A stretch of DNA of 64,000 bases. It comes from Manihot esculenta (taxonomy: Eukaryota; Streptophyta; Magnoliopsida; Malpighiales; Euphorbiaceae). The notes under the pieces were generated by a model, which was not told the origin of the DNA, did no database searches, and saw only the letters and a program-made list of their open reading frames with translations. The DNA lies in the NCBI RefSeq assembly GCF_001659605.2, contig NC_035169.2:7349610-7413609 (forward strand). Reading direction: 5' to 3'. The translations under genes and the position numbers were made by a program. This document shows positions 50,420 through 61,598 of this stretch, in pieces; positions within the stretch are counted from its first letter, which is position 1, and the number at the start of each line of letters is the position of its first letter.

Positions 50420-52010
50420 ACTATAAAAATAACCGGCCAGTCCACAGCCGGGGTTGTACTCTACACGAGAGAAAATCTGCAATGATGAGAGGATTACAGA
50501 AGAACTTTGTTGGAATCGAAGCCAAGAAATACTAAACTGGAATTTGATTTTGTTGCAGTTGTAAATCATGAATATCATGCAAGATTGGTTCATATGCTTA
50601 TTATCTGGTTGTTTCTTCTTCGCATCATTGCTCGTGATTTTTGTAATATTTTTTTTTTGGCAAAGATATTTAGGTCTGTGCATATGGTTGACAAAGTTCC
50701 AGAGTTTTTTCTTCCTCTTTTGTTTTTTAATTATTTTTATTTACTTTCTAATATTTTATAAAATAAAAGGATACAGGCTAAATGTTCATTTTAACACTAT
50801 TTGTTGGGGATGTTCAATTTAGTCCATTTTCAATGTTTTGTCTAATTTAGTTTATAAGTTTTAATTTAAGCTCAATTTGGCTTAAAATGCATTTTCTGGA
50901 TCAAATTTTTTTTTATTTAAGTTAAAAATCGAGAAGTTCAAATTGTTTATTTTTGGGTTTTAAATTCTCCATTTTTGGGTTAAACTTCATGTTTTCTTTA
51001 TCTAGTCCCAAAATAAAGTTCAATTTTTAGATTTTTATTTAAAAAAATTTTAAGCTAATTTTATACAACTTTTGGGTTTATTTTATAAAAATTGAAAATT
51101 TTCAATAAAAGTAAAGAGTGGAATTATGGGGTTATATGTATATATATATATTTCAAATTAGTACCTCAGCTTTAATTATGACAATAATATCACCCAATTT
51201 TTCCAAAAACATTAGTCAAATGAAAATAGTAATAATTCAGAAATCCAAAAATCATCTCTGTTTCGACAACTTTAAAATAATTATACATATAAAAAAGAAT
51301 AGGAAACATAAATATTGGACATGATTATATATTGAGTGAGAATTTATTCAACCCAAAGAGAAGAGAAATAGATACTACTTTATCCTCCAATAATTGTTGC
51401 TTTAAATTTTTTTTCTCAAATTATTTCTTTTCTAAAAAAAAGAACGTGCATACACTAACCCCGGTCTGAATGGACCGCAATCACTAATCCAAAACTATTG
51501 TAATTTTAACATGACTTTTCGGCCCATGTGAAATTTCAAAAAATTCATTCACGTATTAATTTTTTTAAATTATATGAAAGTATTTTAGATAAGTTATTAT
51601 AAATTTTTTAAAATTAAAGGTATTAATTAATTTTATTGATTTGAGTGAATAAATTTAAAGGACATATTTTTTAATTAAAATTTTTCAGCTTTTATTCTAA
51701 ATTTTAATAAAAAATTAATAAAATATTGTGATTGATAATTTGGAGTGTGAAAAAGTACAGAGTTTAAAACAAATAGCCAAAATATTTTCTTGAAAATGTG
51801 CAAATAATTTTAAAAAATACATGTGGGACAGTAAAAAAAATATACGTTAAGTAGTGTATATTAGCTAGTTTAATTAATTATTTTAAATTAAATGAAAAAA
51901 TTTTAAAAATTATTTAAATTTGTTTACAATTTACATTTACTTTCCTAAAATAAAAATAAGTAGAAATTAGATAAAATATCTAATTATAGTTTTTAAAATA
52001 AATTAAAATA
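50420..52010. other. 3' UTR of SYP61 and A/T-rich intergenic DNA
   Basis: The 3' UTR probably extends to about 50700. Beyond it I see A/T-rich sequence with no gene. Confidence 0.5.
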
Positions 52011-52095
52011 TTTTTTTTTAAATAAGGAGCGGGAGATACGAATCTGAAATCTCTCAAATTTACTCGAATGTACTTACCATCAGACTAAGCCTGTG
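52011..52095 (-). mobile_element. SINE-like fragment
   Basis: On the minus strand there is an A-box-like TAGTCTGATGG (52087-52077), then about 31 nt later a B-box-like GATTCGTATC (52044-52035), then a short body and an A run (complement of the T run at 52011-52019). This order of tRNA-type promoter boxes followed by poly(A) is what a plant SINE looks like. No target duplication was established. Confidence 0.4.
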
Positions 52096-52604
52096 AGTTT
52101 TATTTTTTATTTTTAAATTTTGACATTTCAGAAATATTTAAATTGAAAATACGTAAAAATTTTATGACATATCAAGTCACTCGCTCCTTTATATTAAATT
52201 CTAAAAGCATATTTATTTTTAACTTTTCTTTTTTCAATTCACCTTAAGATATTTTTAGAGTTTTTTGCAGAATTTTTTTGATATTCTTTAATATTTAAAT
52301 ATTTTACTTTTATTTTTTAAACCATTAAAAATAATTAAATTTATTAAATTTTACTATCACCAAAATTAAAATTTTTTAAAATTTATAGGACCATTAAAAT
52401 AAATATTATGAAACTAAGATAGTACTTGGGAGTGCCTAGCTGTTAACTAGCTTGCAATCCAAAGGCAAATCTGCCATCTGCGTCCACCTCGAGAAAGAAA
52501 CTGCTATTCGGAAAACGTGAAAAATTGAAACCAGGAGTGGTCATTTTCTATCATTTCCTTCTCTTTTTTTCTTGTTTTCTAAACTCAAGGACAAGAAAAC
52601 TCCG

Positions 52605-53050
52605 AGCAGCACCGACAGTATTCAATTTAAATTAAAAAAAATTAATCATCAAATTAATTTAAAATTTTAATTTAATTTTTTATTATTTTAATTCAACAAT
52701 TTTAAATTATAAAAATTTTAATTATTTCAATTTAATTCGATTTTCTAAAAAAAATTAAAAAACCAAATTAAATTTATTAATAATAATATATTATTTTTAA
52801 TAATATATTATTTTTAATAAATAAAAAATAGATTATATTAAAATTAAAATATTCTAATTAAATTTTAAAATATTAAAAATAAAGTGTAAAAAAAAAATTT
52901 ATTAAAAATTTAAATTGAACCGAATCAAACTGAATCAGATCGATCCAATTTGATTTAATTTCTAATTAAAATCGATTCGATTTAATTTTTATAAATATTA
53001 AATCGATTCAATTTTAATTTATTCGATTCAATTCGATTTAAAATTGAACT
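52605..53050. mobile_element. Degenerate A/T-rich MITE-like repeat (copy 2)
   Basis: The block starts GAGCAGCACCGACAGTATTC and continues with A/T-rich sequence full of AATCGATTCGATTT, ATTCGATTCAATTCG and AACCGAATCAAA motifs. These match the blocks at 2960 and 53950. Its exact ends are uncertain. Confidence 0.4.
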
Positions 53051-53492
53051 AACTATTCTACCTCAAATTGTATTCATTTACTTGATTTATTTGTTTCTTT
53101 TCAATAATTTTAAAAAATTATTAAAAAGGGCCTGCTTGTAACAAGACATTAAACTCAAACTGACAGAATTAATTTTGAGTTTCTCTTCATATATGTATAA
53201 GAAAAAATAAAAATAAAAAAAAATAATTCTAGGAACATTTTACAAAATGTAACAATTAACATATTAAAATTCTTTTAGAAAAATTATATATATATTGCAA
53301 ATAAAAAGATTTCTAGTAAGAAAAAGAAAATAAAGAAGTAGTAGAAGAAGATGAGATCTACAAAGTAGCATAGAAAAGGACACTCCATTTTACCAGCAAA
53401 CCAACACTTAACCAACAAACCACAACCAAAAGACAAAGAAAACCCATCAACTGATTTCCACAACACAAACAAGAATCAATCATGAAACTTGT

Positions 53493-54913
53493 CTACTTGA
53501 TGGTATGAACTCTCTTCATAGCTTTCAGAATCAAAGAGTAAGCTGTGAGATGAGGAAAATGGCCTTGTGTTTTGAGAATCTCAACTCTGGCATGGCCTCC
53601 AAGCTTTTTCTTCATGTAGTGGGCAACAAATTCTGGAACTATATAGTCTTTTTTTGACTGAATTATTGTGCAAGGCACTACAACTTTTGGAAGAATCCTT
53701 CTCAAATCACTTAGAAAAACTGTTTTAGCAACATTGTATGCTATGTTTGGTTTCATTCTATTCAAGCTGTCTTCAAATTCTGATATTGCTTGTTTGTTGT
53801 TCAGACCAACTGCTGTTGGAGCAAAATCATTAACCCAACTTGAGAAATTTTTCTTTATGTTTGTTAATGTTGCTTTTACTCCTGATATCTCAAAGCCTCC
53901 ATCATACCCTTTTGCATTAAGGTACCTGAAAATGAAAAATGGGTTTTTTCTTGGGCCATCATGGAATCGATTTGGTTTAAAATAAAATCAAACCAAAAAA
54001 AAACTTAAAAGCCAGACTTTATGAAAATCAAACCGATCTGAACTAAAAAAATAAGAGAATAAAATTAAACTATTATGATTTGATTCGATCGATTAAACTT
54101 TTAACGAATTTTTAATATTAGATCTTATCTTTAGTATTCTCATAATTAATTGAAATATTTCAATATTATTTTTTTCTAACAATAATCGTATGAAAAAAAA
54201 TCAAATTGGAAATTATTTTTTAAAAAAATTAAGTTCATGTATAAACCAATTCACATAAAATAATCTAAAAATAACTATTTTGTTAGTTGATTTTTTTTTA
54301 AAAAAAATTAATCAAACTGAAATAATTAAATTTTTTAAAAATTAAAATCAAATCAAATTAAAAATAAAATAAAATCCAACTGAAATTTTAAATTTATTAA
54401 TTCAATGAATATTTCAATTTGACTGAATATTGCTCGACTCGAATACACATGTTGGCGAAAATCCAAGAGATTTTATGGGAAAAGTAAAGAGAAAGAAAAG
54501 ATCACAGACCTTGGAGAGCCATTGAGAAGAATAAGGTGGTGAAAGAGTTCAGGCCTTTGAATTGAAGCTAAGCATCCAATCATGGCTGACATAGAATGTC
54601 CCATATAAATAGCCTTGCTCACATTCAGCTCATCAAGAAGATTCACCAAGTCAGCTGCATATCCAGAGAAGTTGGAGTACTTGTTTGGATCATAGAATTT
54701 AGGGTTTACATTGGGAGAGAAAACTGAGTCAAAAACCACAATCTTGAAGTATAATGCAAGATAAGGAATTAGAAAATGCCAAACATTCTGGTCTGAACCA
54801 AACCCATGAGCAAGAACCAATGTCTCGCTGCTGTTTCCATAGACCTTAGCGTTTAGAGACTCAGCAATGGCTCCTCCTCTGTGCTCAAAAAGCACGCCCA
54901 TGTTTCCACTCAT
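53493..54913 (-). CDS. D14/KAI2/DLK2-family alpha/beta hydrolase
   Basis: Two exons, 54913-54510 and 53925-53493, join through a GT-AG intron (phase AG|G) to 278 residues. The first in-frame ATG is at 54913; the frame continues upstream only from a TTG. The oxyanion-hole region is LAHGFGSDQNVW. The catalytic triad is complete: Ser107 in GHSMSAMIG, Asp228 in SKKDYIVP, and His257 in QGHFPHL. Motifs such as SPRYLN, GGFE, WVNDFAP.AVG and VPCTIIQ place it in the RsbQ-like family of strigolactone (D14) and karrikin/KL (KAI2) receptors. The segment after the second beta strand (VFDSVFSPNVNP) differs from both D14 and KAI2 as I know them, so DLK2 or another paralog is more likely. Ligand is unknown. 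A TATA box (54997-54988) supports the start. Confidence 0.88.
53955..54440. mobile_element. Degenerate A/T-rich MITE-like repeat (copy 3) in the hydrolase intron
   Basis: The intron holds AATCGATTTGGTTT, AAACCGATCTGAACTAAAA and AATCAAACTGAAAT motifs and ends in ACTGAATATTGCTCG (54422-54436). That terminal 15-mer differs from the one at 3366-3380 by a single base. The intron would be very short without it, which suggests that the insertion makes up most of it. Confidence 0.45.
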
Positions 54914-54987
54914 TGGTTCAGCAGTAGAGAAGATCAACTCTCAAAAATGGCTCAACTGGTTGTTTAGCTTCAGTACCTTGAGCTGTG

Positions 54988-54997
54988 TATATAAATA
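54988..54997 (-). promoter_or_regulatory. TATA box of the alpha/beta hydrolase gene
   Basis: TATTTATATA on the minus strand, 75-84 bp upstream of the ATG at 54913, places transcription start near 54960. Confidence 0.6.
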
Positions 54998-55139
54998 GGG
55001 TTTACATTATCACCTACATGAATTTAAAATTTTAAAAAATTTCACAAGAATTCCATATGCAATTATTAAGAGGTGATAATTTTTTCTTAATAAATTTATA
55101 ACTGCAAATTTTATATTTTTGAACTATTTGCTTGCGAAA

Positions 55140-57320
55140 TTAACTTTGTATTTAAAAAAGATTTTTCGTCAAAAATATATATTTCATAGAAATATTTTCT
55201 ATAAAATATATTAAAAAATTATTTTTTATTATTTAATTTTAATTTAAAAAATAAAATATATTAATAAATTTATATATAAATGTATTAATAAAATTATCAG
55301 CTTCTTCAAAGTCAAAGCAGTGGTGTTTATAGACGGCAGTCTTTAATTATTAATTGCAGAGCTCTTATCCGGCGAGAATGGGAGATTAAGGTCGTGCAAA
55401 TATATAGAAAAACTAATATGGTCGCGGATTATCTTGCGAATAGTGCGCATGGTGGAGTTTTTGGTATGAGTCTTATTAATTTGTCTTCATCTAGTACTAA
55501 ACTCCTCTTGGATGCTGACTGTATGAATATTTTTCATGATCGTATTATAAATTAAAGGGCTCTATCCCTCCTTTTAAAAAAACAAAAAATATAATAAATA
55601 ATTTAATTTTTTTTATAAAAAAATAGTTTTTATTGACTATTTTTTTTTAGTGTCCATTTATTTTATAGAAAATATTTTTTAATATTTTCATCGCTCAAAA
55701 AATTTAATTAATGAAAGAATATTTTTTTAGTTAAAAAATTTATTTTTTTAATGAAAAATATTTTTTTTTCAAAATAAAAAGTTATTTTTCATATTTTAAA
55801 AATTTTATAATTAATAGCTATATATATATAAATTTATTAATATATTTTATTTTTAAATTAAAATTAAATAATAAATAATAAAAAAACTTATTTTGTTGAA
55901 AACTATTTTTCATGAAAAACATTTTGTTTATTAATTAGCCTCCATTATTTGTAAAAAATAATTTGTAAATATTTTTTGTAAAAATTTTTATGAAAAATAT
56001 TTTTTAATAAGATAATTTATTTTTTATTATTTAAATTTAATATAATATATTAACAAATTTGTATATGAAGGTTTTAATAATATTTTTGATATATGAAAAA
56101 TAATTTAGTCTTTTCAAAAAGTGAAAATTATTTTCTTTAAAATGATTTAAATTTTTATTTGATTAGAAAAATATTTGTGTTGACTAAATTTATTAAGTAT
56201 TCTAAATATTAAAAAATGTAAAAAAAATATTTTTCATAAAATAAATGGAGTTTTAATCTTTTCAATAGTTTTAATATTAAGTATTATATTATTTAATTAT
56301 GAATTTGAAAAGACTCATTAATTAATTTTTTAATTTTTAAAAAATCTATTATTAAATTTTTTTTTATATTTTAAAATTTTTTATTATATTTAATAGTTAA
56401 GAGTAAAGAATTAATTAATTAATAAATTTTTTAAAATATTAAAATTATTTTAATATATTTTTTAAAATTAAGGAACCAATTAGTAAATTTTTTTATATTG
56501 GTTAAATAATAATTTTTTATTAAAAAAAATATAAATATATTATGAATAAATATTTTATTTACAAATATAATTGATGAACATAATACATATTTTACTCTCT
56601 AGAAGAATTTTTTTTGTTGGTACTTTTACGTTGCTAATACAAATGGGATTTTTCTTTTTCTTTTTTTCTAATTCTTCCTTTATTTTATGAAAAGTAATTT
56701 TTATATTGTTTATCATTTAGAACACTCAACAAAATTAATTAACAAAAAATATTTTATTAATTAAATAAAAAATTTAATTTTTTTTTAAATTTCTCTTTCA
56801 AAAAAAAATAAGTTATTTCTTATATTAAAAATTTTATTAATATTTTTATATATAAGTGTATTAATATATTTTATTTTTTAAATAAAAATTAAATAATAAA
56901 AAATTACCTTATTAAAAAATATTTTCTAAATATAAGTTATTTTTTACAAATAAATGGAATTTTAAAATTATTAAAATTATCAACCAATTAACTTAAAATC
57001 CATTGATGCAATTGATAGAAAAACAGAAAAATTAAAAAAAAAAGTAGTATACTGAATCTGATAGTAATTTAATATTTTTAAAAAAATGAACCATTATGTT
57101 CAATTAAGATAATAAATTTTTTCTAATAAAATAATTTATATTAATTAATTTTAATTTAAAAAATAAAATATATTAAGAAATTTATATATAAAAATCTTAA
57201 TATAATTCTCAAAATATAAAAAATAACTTAATTTTTTTTAAAGTAGGCCCGTTAACTAATTTTTAAAAATTTTTAAATATTAAGAAATATAAAAAATATT
57301 TTTTATAAAATAAATAAAAT
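55140..57320. repeat. Cluster of A/T-rich MITE-like copies
   Basis: At least four related blocks (about 55150-55310, 55651-56255, 56680-56955 and 57110-57315) share the core AAAATAAAATATATTAA followed by AAATTTATATATAA, in both orientations. The second block has inverted ends TCCATTTATTTTAT and ATAAAATAAATGGA and may itself be two copies joined near 55945. The minus-strand frame at 57263-57598 falls across the edge of this cluster and is not credible. No transposase is present. Confidence 0.55.
55316..55554 (+). pseudogene. C-terminal fragment of a LINE RNase H domain
   Basis: From 55358 an ATG-less open frame reads RALIRREWEIKVVQIYRKTN then MVADYLANSAHGG and ends in a TAA after HDRIIN. This matches the end of the RNase H domain of plant LINEs (the HVYREAN..AD.LA motif, here QIYRKTNMVADYLA, and the final D..G/D-rich tail). 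Everything upstream of it is missing. The fragment sits between A/T-rich MITE copies. Confidence 0.7.
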
Positions 57321-57597
57321 CTAAATGAGAGAAAATTATACGTGTTTATTTTTCTGATATCCAGAAAATAGAGTTTTACAAGAGTTCTGTAAAATTTAGC
57401 AAAAAATTTCCTCTGTGAGGAGAGTGTCTCTAAGTTTATTTTTTTTCTTTTATCTGTTAGTAACGTATAACGAAATTTGACGTATAACGAAATTTCCGTC
57501 ATTGGGTTACGTGTCTCTGCCATACGGATATGGACGTACGAGAATATTAGATTCTTGCTATATGCATAACGACCATTTAATTCTCTTTTGGTATGCA

Positions 57598-57800
57598 TGC
57601 GGGTGGACCTACCAGTCGGACAGGCTGGCTGAAAGATGGGGTTAAGGCTGAGCCTAATGGAGGCCTGATTACTGGACCGAAAGGCTGGGCCGACCGCATA
57701 GAGGAATCTCGGTGAATTCCGGTCCTTCAGCTGAGCAGTCTGGGCTTGGCTCTTGGGTGAGAATTAGAAGCTTTCAGACTATGAGCTGTATTCATGAGTC
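57598..57800. other. G/C-richer island of unknown nature
   Basis: About 200 bp of balanced composition stands out sharply from flanks that are almost pure A/T. It contains several purine-rich GGCTGGGCC- and GGAGGCCTG-like words and no long open frame. It may be a fragment of a transposable element; I do not recognise it. Confidence 0.35.
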
Positions 57801-58501
57801 TAGTCTTAAACCAAAATGAAAAAATTCAGCGGTAATCACTAACATATTTCAAAATATATTGATAAATTAAACATTATTTTTTTATCTTAAACATTATTAT
57901 GGGATTAACAACAGATTTTAAAATTCTCTATATATTAAATATTTTTTATTAATAAATCTAAATCAATTGTTATATCCATATATTTTTGTAGCGTAAACTA
58001 CACTGCAAAGCAGCAGATGAAAACTGTAAATTTAAAATAGGCTATCAAACTTTTTTAAAAAAATAAAAAGAAATCAAAAGTTGATTTACCGATAGAATGA
58101 CGTCACATTAATTACCTATAATAAGTTATTTGAAATGATAGAATGCTCAAATTTAATTCTTAAAACAAAAAACTCAAATTTAATTCTCGAATACGATATT
58201 TTTGGGAAGAGCAGCTATCGTACAAACACCCCCAGATAAATTTTAAGGGCTACCAATGGCAGGCCGTAGACAAGGATGGATGAATGGATGGTTGAGTGAG
58301 AAGGCAACAATTAAATGTTAAAGTTGCCTTTTGGAATTAAATTTCCAACTAACGACGGAAACTGTAGCCTACTCACAGAGCAACCCAATCCCTTTATGTG
58401 GGATCTAGACAATTTTTAAGGATTTTTTTAAAAATTTATTATTTTAAAAAAAATAATTTATTTATTTTTATTAATTTTAATCGTTAAATATTTTATTATT
58501 T
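57801..58501. other. A/T-rich spacer left of the gypsy elements
   Basis: No gene recognised. A short complex segment at about 58195-58400 has no match to a family I know. Confidence 0.45.
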
Positions 58502-59186
58502 TGTAACGACCCGAAAATCGGACCGCTACCAGCGCTAGGATCCAGATCGGCATAAGGCCGCCGGGACCCGTAGCAAGCCTAATATAACCTGTAAACATGT
58601 TTAATCCCATACATGATCAACCATCTACATAAAAAATTTAAAACTTTTCTTCATACATACTGTCGTCAACTAACTCAACCTGTGCATACTCTGAACATAT
58701 ACATAACATAGTCTCTCTGTGGGATCTCATCAAGCCTTAAAGGCAAACAACCTGTGTTAAGTTAGTTTACATAAACATCATAACATAAGATCATGTATAT
58801 ACAAAAGGGATTAACAATATATTATGGTCAAGCACAACTCTATCCTCAATAACCTCATTACATAATATCCTGAATATTTTTACATTTCATCATAATACAA
58901 TTGTCATGTCCACAAACTAACTATTACATACATATGACTTTTTCTCTTCTTGCCTTCTCTATCTATCCCGTACCTGCAAACCTGGGGGTTAGGGGAGAGG
59001 GGTGAGCTAGATGCCCAGTGAGTAGAACTATAAAAAGAATATTTAAAACATGCTATCATGAAATGCGTCACTGCACAAACAAATCACACCACGGATGGAC
59101 TGATTCAAAAATCCCACAACTCCATGCCCGGCCCTATTATGGGCACCACAGGACTTCGTATTGCCCGGCCCTATTATGGGCACCAC
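58502..59186 (-). mobile_element. Truncated Ty3/gypsy-type LTR, interrupted by the next element
   Basis: It starts TGTAACGACCC at 58502 and shares CTAGGATCCAGATCGGC, AAGGCCGCCGGGACCCGTAG and later blocks with the LTR that starts at 59187. It breaks off inside the tandem-repeat region (two copies of a CCCGGCCCTATTATGGGCAC unit at about 59126 and 59163), exactly where TGTAACAGCCC of the next LTR begins. This is the pattern of a nested insertion. The remainder should lie beyond the right edge. Confidence 0.82.
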
Positions 59187-61503
59187 TGTAACAGCCCGCT
59201 TACCGGACCATCACCGGCACTAGGATCCAGATCGGCTTAAGGCCGCCGGGACCCGTAGTAAGCCTACTGTCAACTCTGTGTACCTGATAAATCCCATACA
59301 TGATCACACTTAAACTTAAAACTGTTACTTACTCTTCTCTATTATTTTTTTTTTTTTCTTTCTTTGCTTGGCTATCTTTTCTTTTCTTGAAACTTTTCTC
59401 ATCAACTAAGCCTGGACTATGCATGCTCTGTCTGTATGCACTCAAAGAGTGATACCTACTCTGGTACCATACAGTAACTACAGAGATAGAAATACTACCA
59501 TGCACCAAGCCTAGCTCTCATAACAACATTGTCTCAAACAATCATAAAATGATCATGTGCAAAGGGATAAACATACTCTAGGGCCAAGCACAATTCTATA
59601 ACTCAATACATAACTTGCTATTACATCATTTCTATACATTACATAACTCTGTACTGTACATCATTTTCATGTCCACGATTCTATACTATTACATATGTCT
59701 TTTACCCTTGCTATCTCTTTCTCTTTCTCTTCTCTGAGGCCCTGAAAAAATGGGGTTAGGGAGAGGGATGAGCTGCTAAAGCCCAGTGAGCGGAATCTAT
59801 AAAAAATCACATTTAAAACATGCTATCATATGATGCATCACTGCACAAACATTTCACAACTCGGATTGGACATGATCCCAAAACTCCCTCTGTCAGTGCC
59901 CGGCCCCCAAAGGAGCTCACACAGGTCTTTCACTAACTACTCATGGTGCCCGACCCTATAAGGGCTCTCACAGGACTCATCCAAGGTAAATGCCCGGCCC
60001 CAAAGGAGCTCACACAGGACATACAATAATGACAGACTTATGGGCTATTGAGATCGCCTCGGTCCAATCCACATATACAAGTAATAATGCAATGCATCAA
60101 CTTGATGAATACTAATGCAAAGCATCCTACATACACATGGCATAATGATGCATGAATCATGCTAAAACAATTCTTAACTTTTAAAATAAAGTTCTGTTCC
60201 ACTCACCTCTGTCAACTGCTGAGCAGTCTCTGTACCTCTAACTCTGTGGGCCTCCTTGGTCTCTCGGGTCCGTACCTACACAGGTGGACTCAAATGAGGA
60301 CCAAACTTACTTAAACATAACTCTTCATATCTCCCCAAAACCCCTCTAAAACATCATAGGCATGCATGGAAAAATGGGCAAAAGAAGGCTGGACTGGGCA
60401 CTTTCGGCGGCACTTTCGGCGGCCGAAACCCCTCTCCAGAGACGAAACTCATGCATGTTCGGCGGCACCTTCGGCGGCCGAAAGCCTCGTCCAGAGACGA
60501 AACTCATGCACTTTCGGCGGCCGAACTTCCTCTTTCGGCGGCCGAACTTCCTCTTTCGGCGGCCGAAAGTCTCTTTCTCACCCAAAAGCCTAGCTTTCGG
60601 GGGCAAGGTTTGGCAGCCGAAACTGCCTCCACAAGGGGTTCGGCGGCCGAACCTTGCTTCGGCGGCCGAACCTGGATTCTCCAGAAAGGCAGAATCCGAG
60701 CACAACTCATGCTCTCAGCCTCCAAAATCCTATCAAACACCCATAACATGCATACCAACACTTCTCAACTAACACACAACATATCTCATGCATATAGGGG
60801 CCTAAACACTAGCTCAAACCCCAAAAACAACAACAAAACTCATACTAACTCATATGATTAACATATGCTCAAACTCATGCTTATACTCCAAAACATGCCA
60901 TAAAACTCTTTAAAACTCTTAAAACTTGCTTGAAACATAAGGGGAGGTGAGGATCCATGCTTACCTCTTGAAGAACTAGAGGATTGATGATCCAAGCTTG
61001 GAGATGGGGAAAAACTCACTCAAAATCTCCAAGTGCTCAACTTTGCTTCCTTTTGCTCCAAACTCTAAACTAAAACGCAAATCAAGTGAAAACATGCAAG
61101 ATTTGAGGAAAACATGAAAAATCACACCAAGGAGAGCTTGAACCTACCTTTGACCCAAAAACAGAGTGTTTAACACTCAAGTCTCGGGCAAAGGGGCTTT
61201 TGTGGTGGCCAACCGACTCTTCCTTCGGCGGCCTAACGTGCATGCGAAACCATGCAACTTTCGGCGGCCGAACTTCACCTTCGGCGGCCGAACCTGGCTT
61301 TTGTCCCCTTGGCCTTTTCATTTCAAAACTCAATTTTCTTAACTCAAAACATGCAAACATGATAAAAACACTTTAAAAAAAAACATCTTAAAAACCTTTC
61401 TTATACCCTTAAGGCAAGCTCCGACATCCTCGAATCCCGACTTCCAACGGAAAATCCGCCGGAACGTAGGAATTCCGATACCGGGGTCTAGCCGGGTATT
61501 ACA
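59187..61503 (-). mobile_element. 3' LTR of a Ty3/gypsy element (2317 bp)
   Basis: The LTR runs from TGTAACAGCCC (59187) to GGGTATTACA (61503), so both ends are TG...CA on either strand. Directly beyond 61503 is the polypurine tract and then the end of pol on the minus strand, which makes this the 3' LTR. Inside are tandem units with core CCCGGCCCC..AAGGAGCTCAC (59900-60025) and about eight copies of TTCGGCGGCCGAA or close variants at 60405-60675 and 61205-61300. Confidence 0.92.
60405..61300. repeat. Array of near-palindromic CGGCGGCCG motifs in the LTR
   Basis: TTCGGCGGCCGAA and close variants occur repeatedly at about 60413-60425, 60468-60480, 60513-60560 (three in a row), 60637-60672 (two) and 61258-61295 (two), with half-copies between. 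The same motif is clustered in the LTR at 1-2106 (1018-1085, 1105-1130, 1775-1935). Each copy contains GGCGGC, the reverse of the GCC-box core GCCGCC. Confidence 0.85.
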
Positions 61504-61516
61504 TTCTCCCCCCCTT
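61504..61516 (-). other. Polypurine tract of the gypsy element
   Basis: On the minus strand AAGGGGGGGAGAA lies directly before the 3' LTR, where plus-strand DNA synthesis of an LTR retrotransposon is primed. Confidence 0.85.
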
Positions 61517-61598
61517 AAGAACATTCGTCCTCGAATGTTCCTCTCTAACTCAAAACAAAGTACAAACAGAACAGAACATAAAGCACATAACACTCACC

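Noticed and set aside
54913..54937. A longer start for the hydrolase at 54937
   Set aside because: The codon at 54937 is TTG; the first ATG in frame is at 54913 and suits the TATA position.
57263..57598. Minus-strand open frame of 111 codons
   Set aside because: Low-complexity Phe/Lys/Tyr-rich product of A/T-rich repeat sequence with no family resemblance.
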